64,000 nt of DNA, taken from contig OX031056.1 of assembly GCA_943736015.1 (NCBI GenBank), positions 70,707,277-70,771,276 of the forward strand, written 5' to 3'. Below are positions 37,501 to 39,809 of the stretch, in pieces. Position numbers and translations under genes: made by a program. Every line of letters starts with the position of its first letter. The first letter of the stretch is position 1. The DNA is from Tridacna crocea. Its lineage: Eukaryota; Mollusca; Bivalvia; Cardiida; Cardiidae. The notes beneath the pieces were generated by a model that saw nothing but the letters and a program-made list of their open reading frames with translations, had not been told where the DNA came from and searched no databases.

Positions 37501-38117
37501 CTGTGTCCATCGTGCATCCAGCCAATGGTGCATTAAGTTTTATTTCGAACATCTCTGAAACTACCCATCTAGTTTTGATGCAACTTGACAGAAATGATCA
37601 TGCCATGGCCCTCTCTAGATTTTTTTGAAGAAATTTGATTTCAATAAAAGCTGATTCCTATTGCAACAAATGTGAAAAATATTTATAATACTTAAGAAAA
37701 CGTTTTGTTTCTTTTTCTTTTGATTTTTTTTTTCAAAGGAATTTGATTTCAATAAGAACTGATTCCTATTGCAACAAATGTGAAAAATATTTAAAATACT
37801 TAAAAAAAATCTTTTGTTTCTTTTTCTTTAGATTTTTTTCCAAAGGAATTTGATTTCAATAAGAAGTGATTCCTATTGCAACAAATGTGAAAAATATTTA
37901 AAATACTTAAAAACTCTTGTTTCTTTTGTATTTTACAGGTATGAATGCCATTGTTTTATACCTGGCCCATGAGATTTTTTACCAGCCTTTCAAGACATTC
38001 TGGGGTATAGTGCCAAACTCACACGGAGCCTATCTTGGAATTAACATCTGGGACACAACTGTTTGGATCCTGTTGTCATACTTTCTGTTCCATCACAACA
38101 TTTTTATTTCGGTTTGA
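1419..38117 (+). CDS. HGSNAT: HGSNAT gene, 5'-partial (15 coding positions, two of them with alternative exons)
   Basis: Heparan-alpha-glucosaminide N-acetyltransferase moves the acetyl group of cytosolic acetyl-CoA across the lysosomal membrane onto terminal glucosamine of heparan sulfate. Seen here: exons joined at GT-AG sites with compatible phases give 549 residues for any one choice of alternative exons. The order matches the animal family: end of the lumenal domain, first membrane helix, basic cytosolic loop, the VNY..G..YW motif with the catalytic-type His, [66 protein letters not shown] and GMN. N-glycosylation sequons lie in exons 1 and 10. The signal peptide and first lumenal exons must lie before position 1. 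Identity is very sure; use of the alternative exons is inferred. The two alternative positions should be annotated as choices, not as consecutive exons. Confidence 0.96.
1622..1850 (+). mobile_element. TTAA-hairpin MITE, complete (type A)
   Basis: Reference copy. It runs from TTAACCCAGTACCACAC to GGTAAAGAGTTAA. The two ends are inverted repeats of form TTAACYCWTTACCAMAC. The centre is a perfect hairpin, arm GGGAAAAGGAGAAAATGCTG, in the middle of 229 bp. No coding capacity; presumably mobilised by a TTAA-targeting (piggyBac-like) transposase elsewhere (inference). Confidence 0.85.
2035..2263 (+). mobile_element. TTAA-hairpin MITE, complete (type B ends)
   Basis: Ends are TTAACCCTTTCCCAAACAA and GTTTGGGAAAGGGTTAA, a variant terminal repeat; the core is the same hairpin as type A. 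Confidence 0.82.
2457..2735 (+). mobile_element. Two core-only MITE fragments
   Basis: Hairpin cores at about 2480-2530 and 2625-2680 with short arms (GTAGAAAACC ... GTTTTCAAAAG). They share flanking TTACTTAGGAAAG / TTACTTGGGAATG, suggesting a local duplication of one fragment. Confidence 0.6.
2859..2928 (+). CDS. HGSNAT: HGSNAT exon 2: first transmembrane helix
   Basis: Acceptor AATTTGCAG, donor GTGAGA. It reads [16 protein letters not shown] then MILKRFMR: one hydrophobic helix followed by basic residues, so the C-terminal side is cytosolic. It ends in phase 2 (AG plus A of exon 3 gives Arg). An AGCTCAC-type repeat starts only 25 nt after the donor. Confidence 0.93.
2954..4110 (+). mobile_element. 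AGCTCAC-type element with internal ~155-bp tandem units
   Basis: Starts TAGCTCACCTGAGCACAA and ends AGGTGAGCGAACCAGGGCC then ATCTTGGCCCTCTTG. Inside, units carry CACAGAGATGTTCCTTGG and GGGGGCTACTTGCACTATA about five times. Related elements lie at 17242 and 61757. Confidence 0.75.
4200..4344 (+). repeat. Repeat fragment related to 57940-58012
   Basis: Shares GTGTAAGACAAGAAAATT-like and CACATTGAAAACAAGTGG-like stretches with the right flank of the palindrome at 57646. Confidence 0.45.
4345..4574 (-). mobile_element. TTAA-hairpin MITE, complete
   Basis: Right end first: TTAACTCAGTATCAGATGAC to GTAATTGGTTAA, with core at about 4463-4510. It ends 77 nt before HGSNAT exon 3. Confidence 0.83.
4651..4714 (+). 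CDS. HGSNAT: HGSNAT exon 3: cytosolic loop
   Basis: Acceptor AAATGTTTCAG, donor GTAAGT. It encodes [20 protein letters not shown] plus P, matching the loop after helix 1 in length and basic character. It ends in phase 0. Confidence 0.85.
4765..4850. repeat. Short palindromic element (GACCCATGTCA arms)
   Basis: CGACCCATGTCACCCTG and CAGGCTGACATGGGCC pair around a short loop. A better copy is at 47520-47630, and a worn one at 6240-6330. Confidence 0.55.
4919..5146 (+). mobile_element. TTAA-hairpin MITE, nearly complete
   Basis: Left end TTAACCCATTACCACACAAT is intact; the right end is GTAATGAGTTAG, with the TTAA changed. Confidence 0.8.
5250..5459 (-). mobile_element. TTAA-hairpin MITE, truncated
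   Basis: Lacks the outer ~20 bp on the left (begins ATTTTAGACTGGTCC); the right end GGTAAAGGGTTAA is intact. Confidence 0.75.
5783..6232 (+). mobile_element. MITE nested in the hairpin of another MITE
   Basis: 5783-5866 is the left half and 6099-6232 the right half of one (+) copy. Between them, 5867-6098 is a complete (-) copy (TAAACCCTTTTCCAAATGAC ... TAGAGTTA). The insertion point is the exact centre of the host hairpin (GCTG | CCAGC). Confidence 0.8.
6448..6678 (-). mobile_element. TTAA-hairpin MITE, complete
   Basis: TTAACTCTTTACCAAACGAC to GTAACGGGTTAA; the segment between arm and core is diverged (GATTGACGATTTTTTG). Confidence 0.83.
7041..7199. mobile_element. Symmetric MITE derivative (two left halves)
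   Basis: Both arms are the ACAATCCC-type half: CCCAAACAATCCCTGG on the left and GGTCGGGATTGTGTG on the right. The 159-bp piece is almost wholly self-complementary and lacks the GTCTGCAAATGC half. Confidence 0.75.
7280..7447 (-). mobile_element. tRNA-derived SINE, truncated
   Basis: Closely matches 60425-60625 (TTTTACATCAATTGAGAAAC, GGGAACTACACCAGTACTC). On the minus strand it contains the B-box-like GGGTTCGATTCCCGGGAG. The head beyond the B box is replaced by the start of a MITE at 7448. Confidence 0.65.
7448..8940 (+). mobile_element. Type C MITE split by a 1.26-kb element
   Basis: Type C has the core GGTGAAATTGCTTGTCATGA and arms GGCATTTCTATGGTATCTC / CTCCTACAAGCAATG. Left part is 7448-7602, right part about 8866-8940. 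The insert lies in the right arm of the hairpin. Intact type C copies are at 25410 and 31568. Confidence 0.75.
7603..8865 (+). mobile_element. CGCCC-ended element with ~156-bp tandem core
   Basis: Starts ATACGCCCGAAGGGTCGTAT and ends CCCCTTCGGGCGTATATGCG then CCGCTTTGCGAAGCTCTTG. About six internal units carry AGAAGTGCAGTGCACATGAA, TTATTGCCCTTTGTTAA and TTTTTGTCCAGGCCATAACT, clearly the same unit as at 1-1260. Non-coding. Confidence 0.78.
9025..9230 (-). mobile_element. Degenerate MITE
   Basis: Recognisable by GATAGAAAGCATTTTCGG and a worn core GGTTAACAGTATTTTC. No gene in 8941-9524. Confidence 0.5.
9525..9750 (-). mobile_element. TTAA-hairpin MITE
   Basis: Left end CTTTACCAAACAAC, right end GTGGTAATGTGTTAG; core with one changed base at the centre (GGTTACTAGC). 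Confidence 0.78.
9835..9906 (+). mobile_element. MITE right-end fragment
   Basis: TCCACAATGTATTTTGT then GATGAGTCAAAAG and TTATTTGGTAAAGAATT. Confidence 0.5.
9993..10322 (+). mobile_element. GGGGTATA element
   Basis: Begins TTATACCCCCCACAATGTAG then TGGAGGGGTATACTGGAATC; ends GGGGGGGTATAATCACG then GATAGCTCTAGTTT. It lacks the tandem core of 1-1403 but shares its tail. The end lies 36 nt upstream of HGSNAT exon 4. Confidence 0.7.
10359..10466 (+). CDS. HGSNAT: HGSNAT exon 4: cytosolic loop
   Basis: Acceptor CTGGCCGTCAG, donor GTAGGC, 36 codons in phase 0-0. It encodes a Lys/Arg-rich hydrophilic segment starting DKKDGKERQ and ending SPLSEK. The loop is poorly conserved between animals, so support comes from splice sites, phase and position rather than from homology. 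The intron before it is 5.6 kb of repeats. Confidence 0.78.
10557..11188 (+). mobile_element. Mosaic of four partial MITEs
   Basis: 10557-10733 (+) lacks its right end; 10735-10815 is a (-) middle piece. From 10810 a (+) copy starts inside a hairpin centre (CTGGTTACCACACAATCCC) and has lost its own hairpin. 10995-11188 (-) keeps only half a hairpin. Junctions fall at hairpin centres and at TTAA. Confidence 0.72.
11225..11530 (+). mobile_element. Diverged MITE copy plus right-half fragment
   Basis: 11225-11325 resembles a right half; 11330-11530 has a left end CCATTTTTCCAAAAAATCTC and core GGAAATGTTGGTTACCAGC. 11531-12045 shows only a faint MITE end near 11900 (AAAAATTTGTCGTTCAG). Confidence 0.5.
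12046..12195 (+). mobile_element. MITE left part
   Basis: TTAACTCATTACAACACAAT, worn core GCTGATAATAAGC; the right third is missing. Confidence 0.6.
12236..12512 (+). repeat. Interspersed repeat, also at 27860 and 31130
   Basis: Shares ACAGAATGACG(G/T)CACT, GAAAGGAAAA(C/T)AAGTTCAT and GTGTATCATGTTAGAATATA-type stretches with the two other copies. Non-coding. Confidence 0.55.
12578..12690 (+). CDS. HGSNAT: HGSNAT exon 5: loop leading into [10 protein letters not shown]
   Basis: Acceptor AATTGTCAG, donor GTAAGT. It ends [11 protein letters not shown], the conserved entry to the acyltransferase membrane domain (human form ends CVDTFRG). A second AG at 12595 is in frame and would shorten the exon by 6 codons, so NAG-type variation is possible. 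It ends in phase 2. Confidence 0.92.
12755..13528 (+). mobile_element. Train of MITEs (right fragment, two +, one -)
   Basis: A fragment to 12809, (+) 12806-13050, (+) 13047-13274 and (-) 13299-13528. The first full copy and the second overlap at one shared TTGA/TTAA site. The first has an unusual core (GTAATTGCTGGTGAACAGC). Confidence 0.75.
13900..14128 (+). mobile_element. TTAA-hairpin MITE, complete
   Basis: TTAACCCATTACCACACAAT to GTAATGAGTCAA; ends 89 nt before HGSNAT exon 6a. The stretch 13529-13899 shows nothing recognisable beyond a worn GGGTTGAAAACATTG. Confidence 0.8.
14217..14324 (+). CDS. HGSNAT: HGSNAT exon 6a: catalytic loop, version A
   Basis: Acceptor ATTTACTTTCCAG, strong donor GTGAGT, 108 nt, phase 2-2. 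It encodes a membrane helix, then [20 protein letters not shown] and VADLVFPW. The His aligns with human His269, reported as the acetyl-accepting residue. The first Gly of the human GGG triplet is Arg here. Exon 6b is a second intact copy in the same phase. Confidence 0.95.
14553..14660 (-). mobile_element. Diverged MITE fragment
   Basis: Self-complementary AAAGGAACAAATGGTTTTGA / GCAACTGCTCCTTTTCCC core with one outer arm (TCAATAGTAGGGG). Confidence 0.45.
14681..15557 (+). mobile_element. Train of four abutting MITEs
   Basis: (+) 14681-14897, (-) 14894-15118, (+) 15115-15339 and (+, type B) 15336-15557. Each neighbour pair shares a single TTAA. The train fills nearly the whole intron between the alternative exons 6a and 6b. 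Confidence 0.82.
15615..15722 (+). CDS. HGSNAT: HGSNAT exon 6b: catalytic loop, version B (alternative exon)
   Basis: Acceptor TTGTGTGCATGTAG, donor GTATTT (weaker than that of 6a), again 108 nt and phase 2-2. It encodes [20 protein letters not shown] and VADLVMPW; 26 of 37 residues match exon 6a. The open frame, kept GGG motif and kept His argue against decay. Including both copies would stay in frame but double a membrane segment, so mutually exclusive use is the simplest reading. Confidence 0.9.
15708..16545 (+). repeat. 34-bp minisatellite seeded by the exon 6b splice donor
   Basis: About 24 imperfect units of form TTACCTTGTTATGCCTTGGT then ATTTCTACACATGC. The first unit is the last 15 nt of exon 6b with the start of its intron (TTGGTTATGCCTTG | GTATTTCT). 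Open frames across it (15987-16566) are repeat translation, not a gene. Confidence 0.85.
16589..17019 (-). mobile_element. Two (-) MITEs sharing one TTAA
   Basis: 16589-16794 is diverged with a broken core (TTACCATCATTAATTTTTC); 16791-17019 is complete, TTAACTCATTACCAAACAAC to GTAATGGGTTAA. Confidence 0.75.
17101..17241 (+). mobile_element. MITE cut by an AGCTCC-type element
   Basis: Left end and shortened hairpin (GAGAAAATGCTTCTCC); stops after GAGTCATTTT where the next element begins. Confidence 0.65.
17242..17726 (+). mobile_element. AGCTCC-type element
   Basis: Starts TAGCTCCACTGGCCGAAGGC, then GTGTCCGTCGTGCGTCCGTC and AACTTCTCCTCAGAAACTA; distant relative of 2954-4110 and 61757-64000. 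A worn piece is at 37478-37620. Confidence 0.65.
17727..17952 (+). mobile_element. TTAA-hairpin MITE
   Basis: Left end GTCTTTACCATACAATCC, right end GTTTGGTAAAGAGTTAA; a core centre of GGTAATCAGC breaks the perfect dyad. 17953-18110 shows nothing recognisable. Confidence 0.78.
18111..18520 (+). mobile_element. Two MITEs sharing one TTAA
   Basis: (+) 18111-18298 has lost one hairpin arm (GCTGGTAGCCTTTTCCC). (-) 18295-18520 is strongly diverged but ends GGTAATTGTTAA. A right-end scrap follows at 18590-18655. Confidence 0.65.
18745..18899 (+). CDS. HGSNAT: HGSNAT exon 7
   Basis: Acceptor TTCCTTAATCTAG, donor GTAAGT; phase 2 in, phase 1 out. It encodes [20 protein letters not shown], a basic loop, and a second helix [11 protein letters not shown]. 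It matches human WFVFIMGSSI and the following helix. Confidence 0.95.
18953..19433 (+). mobile_element. MITE (+) followed by a degenerate (-) copy
   Basis: 18953-19171 is (+) with core GGTAACCAGC. From 19168 a worn (-) copy runs to TTGTTTGGTAAAGAGTTA at 19433. Confidence 0.6.
19447..19612. mobile_element. Palindromic element, family of 57646
   Basis: GGGTCTGACATTAATTGGCT, GATAAGATTTTATTAAAC and GAGCCAAAGGCTTGCTTAAT; arms mutually complementary. Other copies at 27722 and 57646. Confidence 0.6.
19685..19797 (+). CDS. HGSNAT: HGSNAT exon 8: IPGVLQR segment
   Basis: Acceptor TTTTATTTCAG, donor GTAAAC. It encodes [20 protein letters not shown] and then a helix ending [18 protein letters not shown] is invariant in the family. 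It ends in phase 0. The next intron carries the 5.2-kb minisatellite. Confidence 0.96.
19930..20145 (+). mobile_element. MITE at the left edge of the 27-bp array
   Basis: GTGTACCACACAATCTTCAC to GTTGTGCGGCAAGTTAA. The 27-bp minisatellite starts about 30 nt further on. Confidence 0.72.
20174..25362 (+). repeat. 5.2-kb minisatellite of 27-bp units with higher-order repeats
   Basis: Unit GTCCAAATTCAAAGCATC then TGCAAAGAC, close to 190 units. 27 nt is nine codons, so long open frames arise on both strands (KASAKTSKF on +, DALNLEVFA on -). Identical translated frames at 22195 and 22927 (732 nt apart) and a shared 100-residue stretch at 23180 and 23694 (514 nt apart) show recent block duplication. 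The unit matches the MITE sub-terminal segment. No spacers and no gene. Confidence 0.92.
20909..21001 (+). mobile_element. SINE fragment inside the minisatellite
   Basis: TTTGGAAAGAAAGTTGTGTT as in the SINE at 45693, then AGAAAGCCAGGAAACACATG and the tail GACCGCCATGATATGATC ... GCATTAAACCCC. Confidence 0.65.
25410..25637 (+). mobile_element. Type C MITE, complete
   Basis: TTAACCCTTTACCCCACAAG to GTGGAGTAAAGGGTTA; perfect core GGTGAAATTGCTCGTTACGA. Reference for type C. Confidence 0.82.
25672..25902 (-). mobile_element. TTAA-hairpin MITE (type B end)
   Basis: TTTAATCCTTTCCCAGATGAC to GTGTGGTAATGGTTTA; core arms mismatch at GCATTGTCTCC. Confidence 0.75.
25980..26101 (+). CDS. HGSNAT: HGSNAT exon 9: ends LPVPGCP
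   Basis: Acceptor TATAATTTCAG, donor GTAAGT; phase 0 in, phase 2 out. It reads [18 protein letters not shown], a long hydrophobic helix and [10 protein letters not shown]. Exon 8 joins directly in phase, so no exon has to be sought in the minisatellite. Confidence 0.95.
26133..26588 (-). mobile_element. MITE split by a short CGCCC-ended element
   Basis: Left part 26133-26299 ends in the hairpin (ATCATCTTCTCAC); right part is about 26520-26588. The insert 26300-26512 begins TTATTCGCCCTGAGGGTCG and ends CCCCTTCGGGTGTGTAAGC; it is the same family as 7603-8865 but without the tandem core. Confidence 0.7.
26590..26990 (-). mobile_element. Degenerate MITE fragments
   Basis: Worn cores near 26680 (ATTGTGGGAAAGTGC) and 26880 (GGGAAACAGTGAAAATACTG). 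Nothing else seen before exon 10. Confidence 0.45.
27107..27245 (+). CDS. HGSNAT: HGSNAT exon 10: GYLGPGG and NCTGGAA
   Basis: Acceptor ATCCTTCTAG, donor GTGAGT. It encodes [20 protein letters not shown] then [18 protein letters not shown] and IYQSPTCK. This is the lumenal segment with conserved glycine motif and sequons NVT and NCT. It ends in phase 0. Confidence 0.96.
27352..27590 (-). mobile_element. TTAA-hairpin MITE, diverged
   Basis: TTAACCCTTTCCCAAACAAC, GGACATGTCCAAATTGG, and core GGCAACCAGC at 27487-27496. Confidence 0.65.
27722..27860. mobile_element. Palindromic element, family of 57646
   Basis: GATCTGACATGAGTGGGCTT on the left and TTCCTTGACGAGTTTAATAA on the right, centred on GAGCCTTTGGTGAGC. 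Confidence 0.62.
27861..28130 (+). repeat. Interspersed repeat, as at 12236 and 31120
   Basis: Shares TACATGAAATAACCTTGA then TTTTACCAGGCTTTTGTTGC with 31160-31200. A further MITE core scrap follows at 28140-28240. Confidence 0.6.
28275..28361 (+). CDS. HGSNAT: HGSNAT exon 11: DPEG motif
   Basis: Acceptor TTGATTGCAG, donor GTATTT, 29 codons in phase 0-0. It reads [20 protein letters not shown] then CFMCFLGLQ, matching human YDPEGILGTINS and FLGVQ. Confidence 0.95.
28429..28653 (-). mobile_element. TTAA-hairpin MITE, complete
   Basis: AACTCTTTACCAAACGAC to TTTGGTAAAGGGTTGA; core with one mismatch (GCTGTTTACCAGC). Confidence 0.8.
28654..29490. other. AT-rich intron without a gene
   Basis: Contains an ATT/AAT-rich stretch (29130-29160), AATAAA near 29225, a MITE core scrap (29285-29345) and no frame or homology I can support. 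Confidence 0.5.
29491..29719 (-). mobile_element. TTAA-hairpin MITE, complete
   Basis: TTAACTCGTTAACAAATGAC to GTCGTAAAGGGTTAA; the core carries paired changes (ATACAGGTTTCCAGC). Confidence 0.82.
29878..29952 (+). CDS. HGSNAT: HGSNAT exon 12
   Basis: Acceptor ATATATTTTCAG, donor GTAAGT, 25 codons in phase 0-0. [20 protein letters not shown] then WGICL matches the human AGKILL start and following helix. Confidence 0.93.
30379..30524 (-). mobile_element. MITE half, stops at hairpin centre
   Basis: Left end TTAACCCTTTCCCAAGCAAC through GGAGAAAATGCTGGTTACCA, then unrelated sequence. The missing half begins exactly at the dyad. Confidence 0.7.
30611..30841 (+). mobile_element. TTAA-hairpin MITE, complete
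   Basis: ATCTCTTTACCACACAATCC to CGTTTGGTATGCAGTTA; the core centre is GGTAAGCAGC. It ends 54 nt before exon 13. Confidence 0.8.
30895..30965 (+). CDS. HGSNAT: HGSNAT exon 13: [10 protein letters not shown]
   Basis: Acceptor TTCTGTACATAG, donor GTAAGT. It reads [20 protein letters not shown] then KNLW (Trp codon split, phase 2). The FIP.NKNLW motif is near-invariant. Confidence 0.96.
31120..31300 (+). repeat. Interspersed repeat, third copy
   Basis: Matches 27950-28110: TACCAGGCTTTTGTTGCACT and GCAGCTTTGATTAAAGCTG then ATTGACATCTTTGTG. Confidence 0.62.
31568..31796 (+). mobile_element. Type C MITE, complete
   Basis: TTAACCCTTTACCCCGTTAG to GGAGTAAAGAATTAA; perfect core GGTGAAATTGCTTGTCATGA. 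Confidence 0.82.
31945..32364 (+). mobile_element. MITE pieces flanking a minus-strand SINE
   Basis: 31945-32026 is a left scrap (GTGTTTGCAGATGACAC). 32227-32364 is a right half starting at the hairpin centre (AACCAGCATTTTCTCC) and ending GGTAAAGGGTTAA. Confidence 0.65.
32027..32226 (-). mobile_element. SINE, minus strand, with (ATTG)n end
   Basis: TTGATTGATTGATTG, then the complement of the shared tail: read on the minus strand GCCGCCACGATATAACGG and GAAAATGACATTAAACACC. Confidence 0.6.
32418..32530 (+). CDS. HGSNAT: HGSNAT exon 14: SSFAFF and [10 protein letters not shown]
   Basis: Acceptor TTCTATCTTTCAG, donor GTAAAG; ends in phase 1 (G). It encodes a membrane helix with [18 protein letters not shown] and then [11 protein letters not shown]. 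It splices equally well to either terminal exon, both starting in the phase that completes Gly. Confidence 0.95.
32947..33164 (-). mobile_element. TTAA-hairpin MITE, diverged
   Basis: TTACCAAACAACAAAATTG to TGAAAAAGGGTTAA; core altered to ACTAGTGAGCAGC. 33165-33477 shows nothing recognisable. Confidence 0.68.
33478..33711 (-). mobile_element. Degenerate MITE
   Basis: CAATACCAGATAACAAAATC to GGGATTGTTTGGTAAAGATT; core lost one arm and gained a T run. Confidence 0.55.
33737..34190 (-). mobile_element. Two MITEs end to end (- then +)
   Basis: (-) 33737-33959 and (+) 33959-34190; the second has a perfect hairpin and ends 97 nt before exon 15a. Confidence 0.75.
34287..34465 (+). CDS. HGSNAT: HGSNAT exon 15a: terminal exon, version A
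   Basis: Acceptor TTACTTTTCACAG, 179 nt to TAA. It starts (G)[18 protein letters not shown], has a second helix around [15 protein letters not shown] and ends DKRYITI. AATAAA follows 11 nt after the stop. Aligned without gaps to exon 15b, 18 of 59 residues are identical, so the duplication is old. Confidence 0.94.
34476..34481 (+). promoter_or_regulatory. Poly(A) signal candidate for exon 15a
   Basis: AATAAA 11 nt after the 15a stop. This would give a very short 3' UTR; later signals are also possible. Confidence 0.5.
34558..34790 (-). mobile_element. MITE downstream of exon 15a
   Basis: AATCCTTACCAAATAACC to TTTTGTAAAAGGATAC; core GGCTACCAGCG. It would lie in the 15a 3' UTR if the AATAAA at 34476 is skipped. 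Confidence 0.65.
34870..35180. mobile_element. 310-bp foldback element with inner palindromes
   Basis: Outer arms ATTCACCAACCATTCTTAAG and CTTAAGAATGGTTGGTGAAT. Inside, GGCTAAACCAAATGGTTTAG then CCAATCAGAAG occurs twice as separate palindromes. Confidence 0.78.
35262..35445. mobile_element. Short terminal-inverted-repeat element
   Basis: TATACAGTTAAACCTGT and ACAGGTTGTACTGTATA at the ends, with AGAGACCACCTG repeated inside. TA-flanked ends suggest a Tc1/mariner-type MITE (inference). Confidence 0.65.
35617..35952 (+). mobile_element. MITE (+) sharing TTAA with a deleted (+) copy
   Basis: 35617-35844 is complete. 35841-35952 is internally deleted (GGTAACCAGC then AAGTTTTAATTTTTCAG) and lacks its right end. 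Confidence 0.7.
36133..36362 (-). mobile_element. TTAA-hairpin MITE, complete
   Basis: CTCATTATCAAACGAC to GTAATGGGTTAA; right core arm lacks four bases (TTTCTCCTGTCCC). 36363-36684 shows nothing recognisable. Confidence 0.78.
36685..36912 (+). mobile_element. Hybrid MITE: type B arms, type C core
   Basis: Ends TTAACCCTTTCGCAAAC and GTTTGGGAAAGGGTTAA are type B, while the core GGAGAAATTGCTCATAATGA is type C. 36913-37222 shows nothing recognisable. Confidence 0.75.
37223..37451 (+). mobile_element. TTAA-hairpin MITE, complete
   Basis: TTAACCCATTACCACACAAT to GTGGTAAAGAGTTAA with perfect hairpin. Confidence 0.83.
37617..37938 (+). repeat. Three ~108-bp units containing the exon 15b acceptor
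   Basis: AATTTGATTTCAATAA starts units at 37632, 37740 and 37847. Each unit ends in a T/C tract (TTGTTTCTTTTTCTTT). The real acceptor AG is at 37937-37938 in unit 3; unit 2 has a decoy tract with AG at 37830-37831. Confidence 0.82.
37939..38117 (+). CDS. HGSNAT: HGSNAT exon 15b: terminal exon, version B (alternative last exon)
   Basis: Acceptor TTTGTATTTTACAG, again 179 nt to TGA and the same entry phase. It starts (G)[17 protein letters not shown], has NSH in the loop as in human, a helix [14 protein letters not shown], and ends NIFISV. HE-I/V-F and NSH make it closer to human than 15a. No other HGSNAT exon lies between the two, so this is an alternative last exon or the remnant of a partial gene duplication; the intact frame favours use. 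Confidence 0.9.
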
Positions 38118-38123
38118 GCTTTC

Positions 38124-38346
38124 CCCTATACCACCCAATTGTGAGTTTTTAAGACACAGAAAAAGATGGTTTTTGAAAACATTGTGAGAAATGGAGAAAA
38201 TGCTGGTAACCATCATTTTCCTCTTTTTACACAGTGTTTTGTACCTTGTCAAAGACAAATACGATCATTTTGCTTCATTTGATTTGTCATCTGCAATAAC
38301 TTTGGATTTAGAAAAGTCCAAGATTTTGTTGTTTGGTAAAGAGCTA
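38124..38346 (+). mobile_element. MITE forming the start of the exon 15b 3' UTR
   Basis: Begins 7 nt after the stop codon: CCCCTATACCACCCAATTG to TTTGGTAAAGAGCTAA, core GGTAACCATC (imperfect). Its insertion must predate or have set the present 3' UTR. Confidence 0.7.
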
Positions 38347-38451
38347 AACAAAAACTGTTTGACTATTTCTTGCCCTTTTTCAAGGCATTACAAGTTACAC
38401 TGATGAAAAGCAGTCTCAGTGGAAAGAAATTCCCTTCATTTTGTGTAGAAG

Positions 38452-38457
38452 AATAAA
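38452..38457 (+). promoter_or_regulatory. Poly(A) signal candidate for exon 15b (proximal)
   Basis: AATAAA in GAAGAATAAAAGAAACG, about 335 nt after the 15b stop and beyond the MITE that occupies the start of this 3' UTR. Confidence 0.4.
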
Positions 38458-38943
38458 AGAAACGAGTATTGTGTTTTTATAAGCAATTACCTACTTTTCT
38501 CCACAATATCTACAAAATCTGTTAACTTCAGAGGAATAGCAAGTTATATTTGTTAAGTATTAGGTCTATAAGGTCAAAAACAGTGCAATTACTTTCATAG
38601 ATTTTCTTTTATTTATCAATTAAAATGTCAGTTTATTTAGATTATTTAGAATTATTTTGTAGGCTTTGTAATCTGTGCCATTTCAGGTTATTCTGTTTTA
38701 TTTGTTAATTCGTTGTTTAATCGCCACTCTCACAATTCTGTTCAAGCCAAATTATAAGTGAAATTCTTGCTTGCTTTTTCTTACCTGTTGTGGAGGTTGT
38801 TTTGAAATTAATTGTGAAAAAGAATTTGAACTTCCAACTTTGTTAAAATCTTTTTGTTATTTCTTTAAAATGTGCTTGTACTGTTAAACTGATATTAGAC
38901 TGACTGTTAATGAAATTGATTATGAATCAATAGATTGAAAATT

Positions 38944-38949
38944 AATAAA
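38944..38949 (+). promoter_or_regulatory. Poly(A) signal candidate for exon 15b (distal)
   Basis: AATAAA in AATTAATAAATGTGC, followed after about 40 nt by TG-rich sequence (TATTTTGTGTGCTCG). Confidence 0.45.
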
Positions 38950-39011
38950 TGTGCATTTAGCTATTAAATAGCAACATTAGTATTTTGTGTGCTCGTTGAG
39001 CGAGTAATTGG

Positions 39012-39468
39012 TTAAACCTATTAACACACAATCCCTACCATTGACGACCCTGAGAAAGAAGCCTATAGAAAACATTGTGGGAAAAGCAGAAAATGCTGGT
39101 AACCAGCATTTTCTCCTTTTCCCACAATATTTTTTTTCCCCCTCATAAAACAAATTTCAAATTTTCAGTCACTTTTATTTTGCCACCTGCAAATGCTTTC
39201 AATTTAGAAAAACCCATGATTTTGTTGTTTGTTAATGAGCTAACTTTTCACCAAAAGACAAAATTTTAAACTTGACCAAATTGAAAGCATTTTCTGATGA
39301 CAAAATGAACGTAATTCAATAATTGAAATCTGTTTCAAGCCGGGTAGAAAACATTGTGGGAAAAGGAGAAAATAATGGTTACCAGCATTTTCTCCTTGTC
39401 GCACAATGTTTTAGAAAGGCTTCAATCTCAGAGTTGTAAAAACCAGGGGTTATTTGGTAAGGGGTTAA
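39012..39468 (+). mobile_element. Two MITEs sharing one end (+ then -)
   Basis: (+) 39012-39243 and (-) 39241-39468; the joint is GAGCTAACTTTTCACC. Confidence 0.75.
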
Positions 39469-39510
39469 TTATGTTCTTAAACATTAAAGTTCATACATGC
39501 ATCAAGCATT

Positions 39511-39809
39511 TTTATACCCCTGCAAAACAAATGTTTTTGGAGATATACTGGAATCAGCTTGTCTGTCCATGTGTCCGTCTGTGTGCAAAATACTAGTAAT
39601 TTTGTATTGCAAACTCCTACAGTTTTCCTTCAATTGTATTGAAAATTTGCACATATTATATTGATCATTTATTGAAGATTTACAACACGCAATTCTTCAA
39701 CTCGTTCTGATTGAGGAATTATCTCCCCTGGAACTTGACTCTTTTTTTTTTTTTTCTGTCGAAGCGCTCCTGAGGGTATTTAGTCACATTGAGTGACAGC
39801 TTTAGTCTA
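39511..39809 (+). mobile_element. GGGGTATA element, third copy
   Basis: TTTATACCCCTGCAAAAC ... GGAGATATACTGGAATCAGC ... ending TGAGTGACAGCTTTAGTCT; family of 9993-10322. A MITE right-end scrap with an internal duplication follows at 39854-39935. Confidence 0.6.

Larger units (their letters stand above)
38347..39011. other. AT-rich flank after HGSNAT
   Basis: No gene or recognised repeat; contains the two AATAAA candidates listed separately. Confidence 0.5.
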
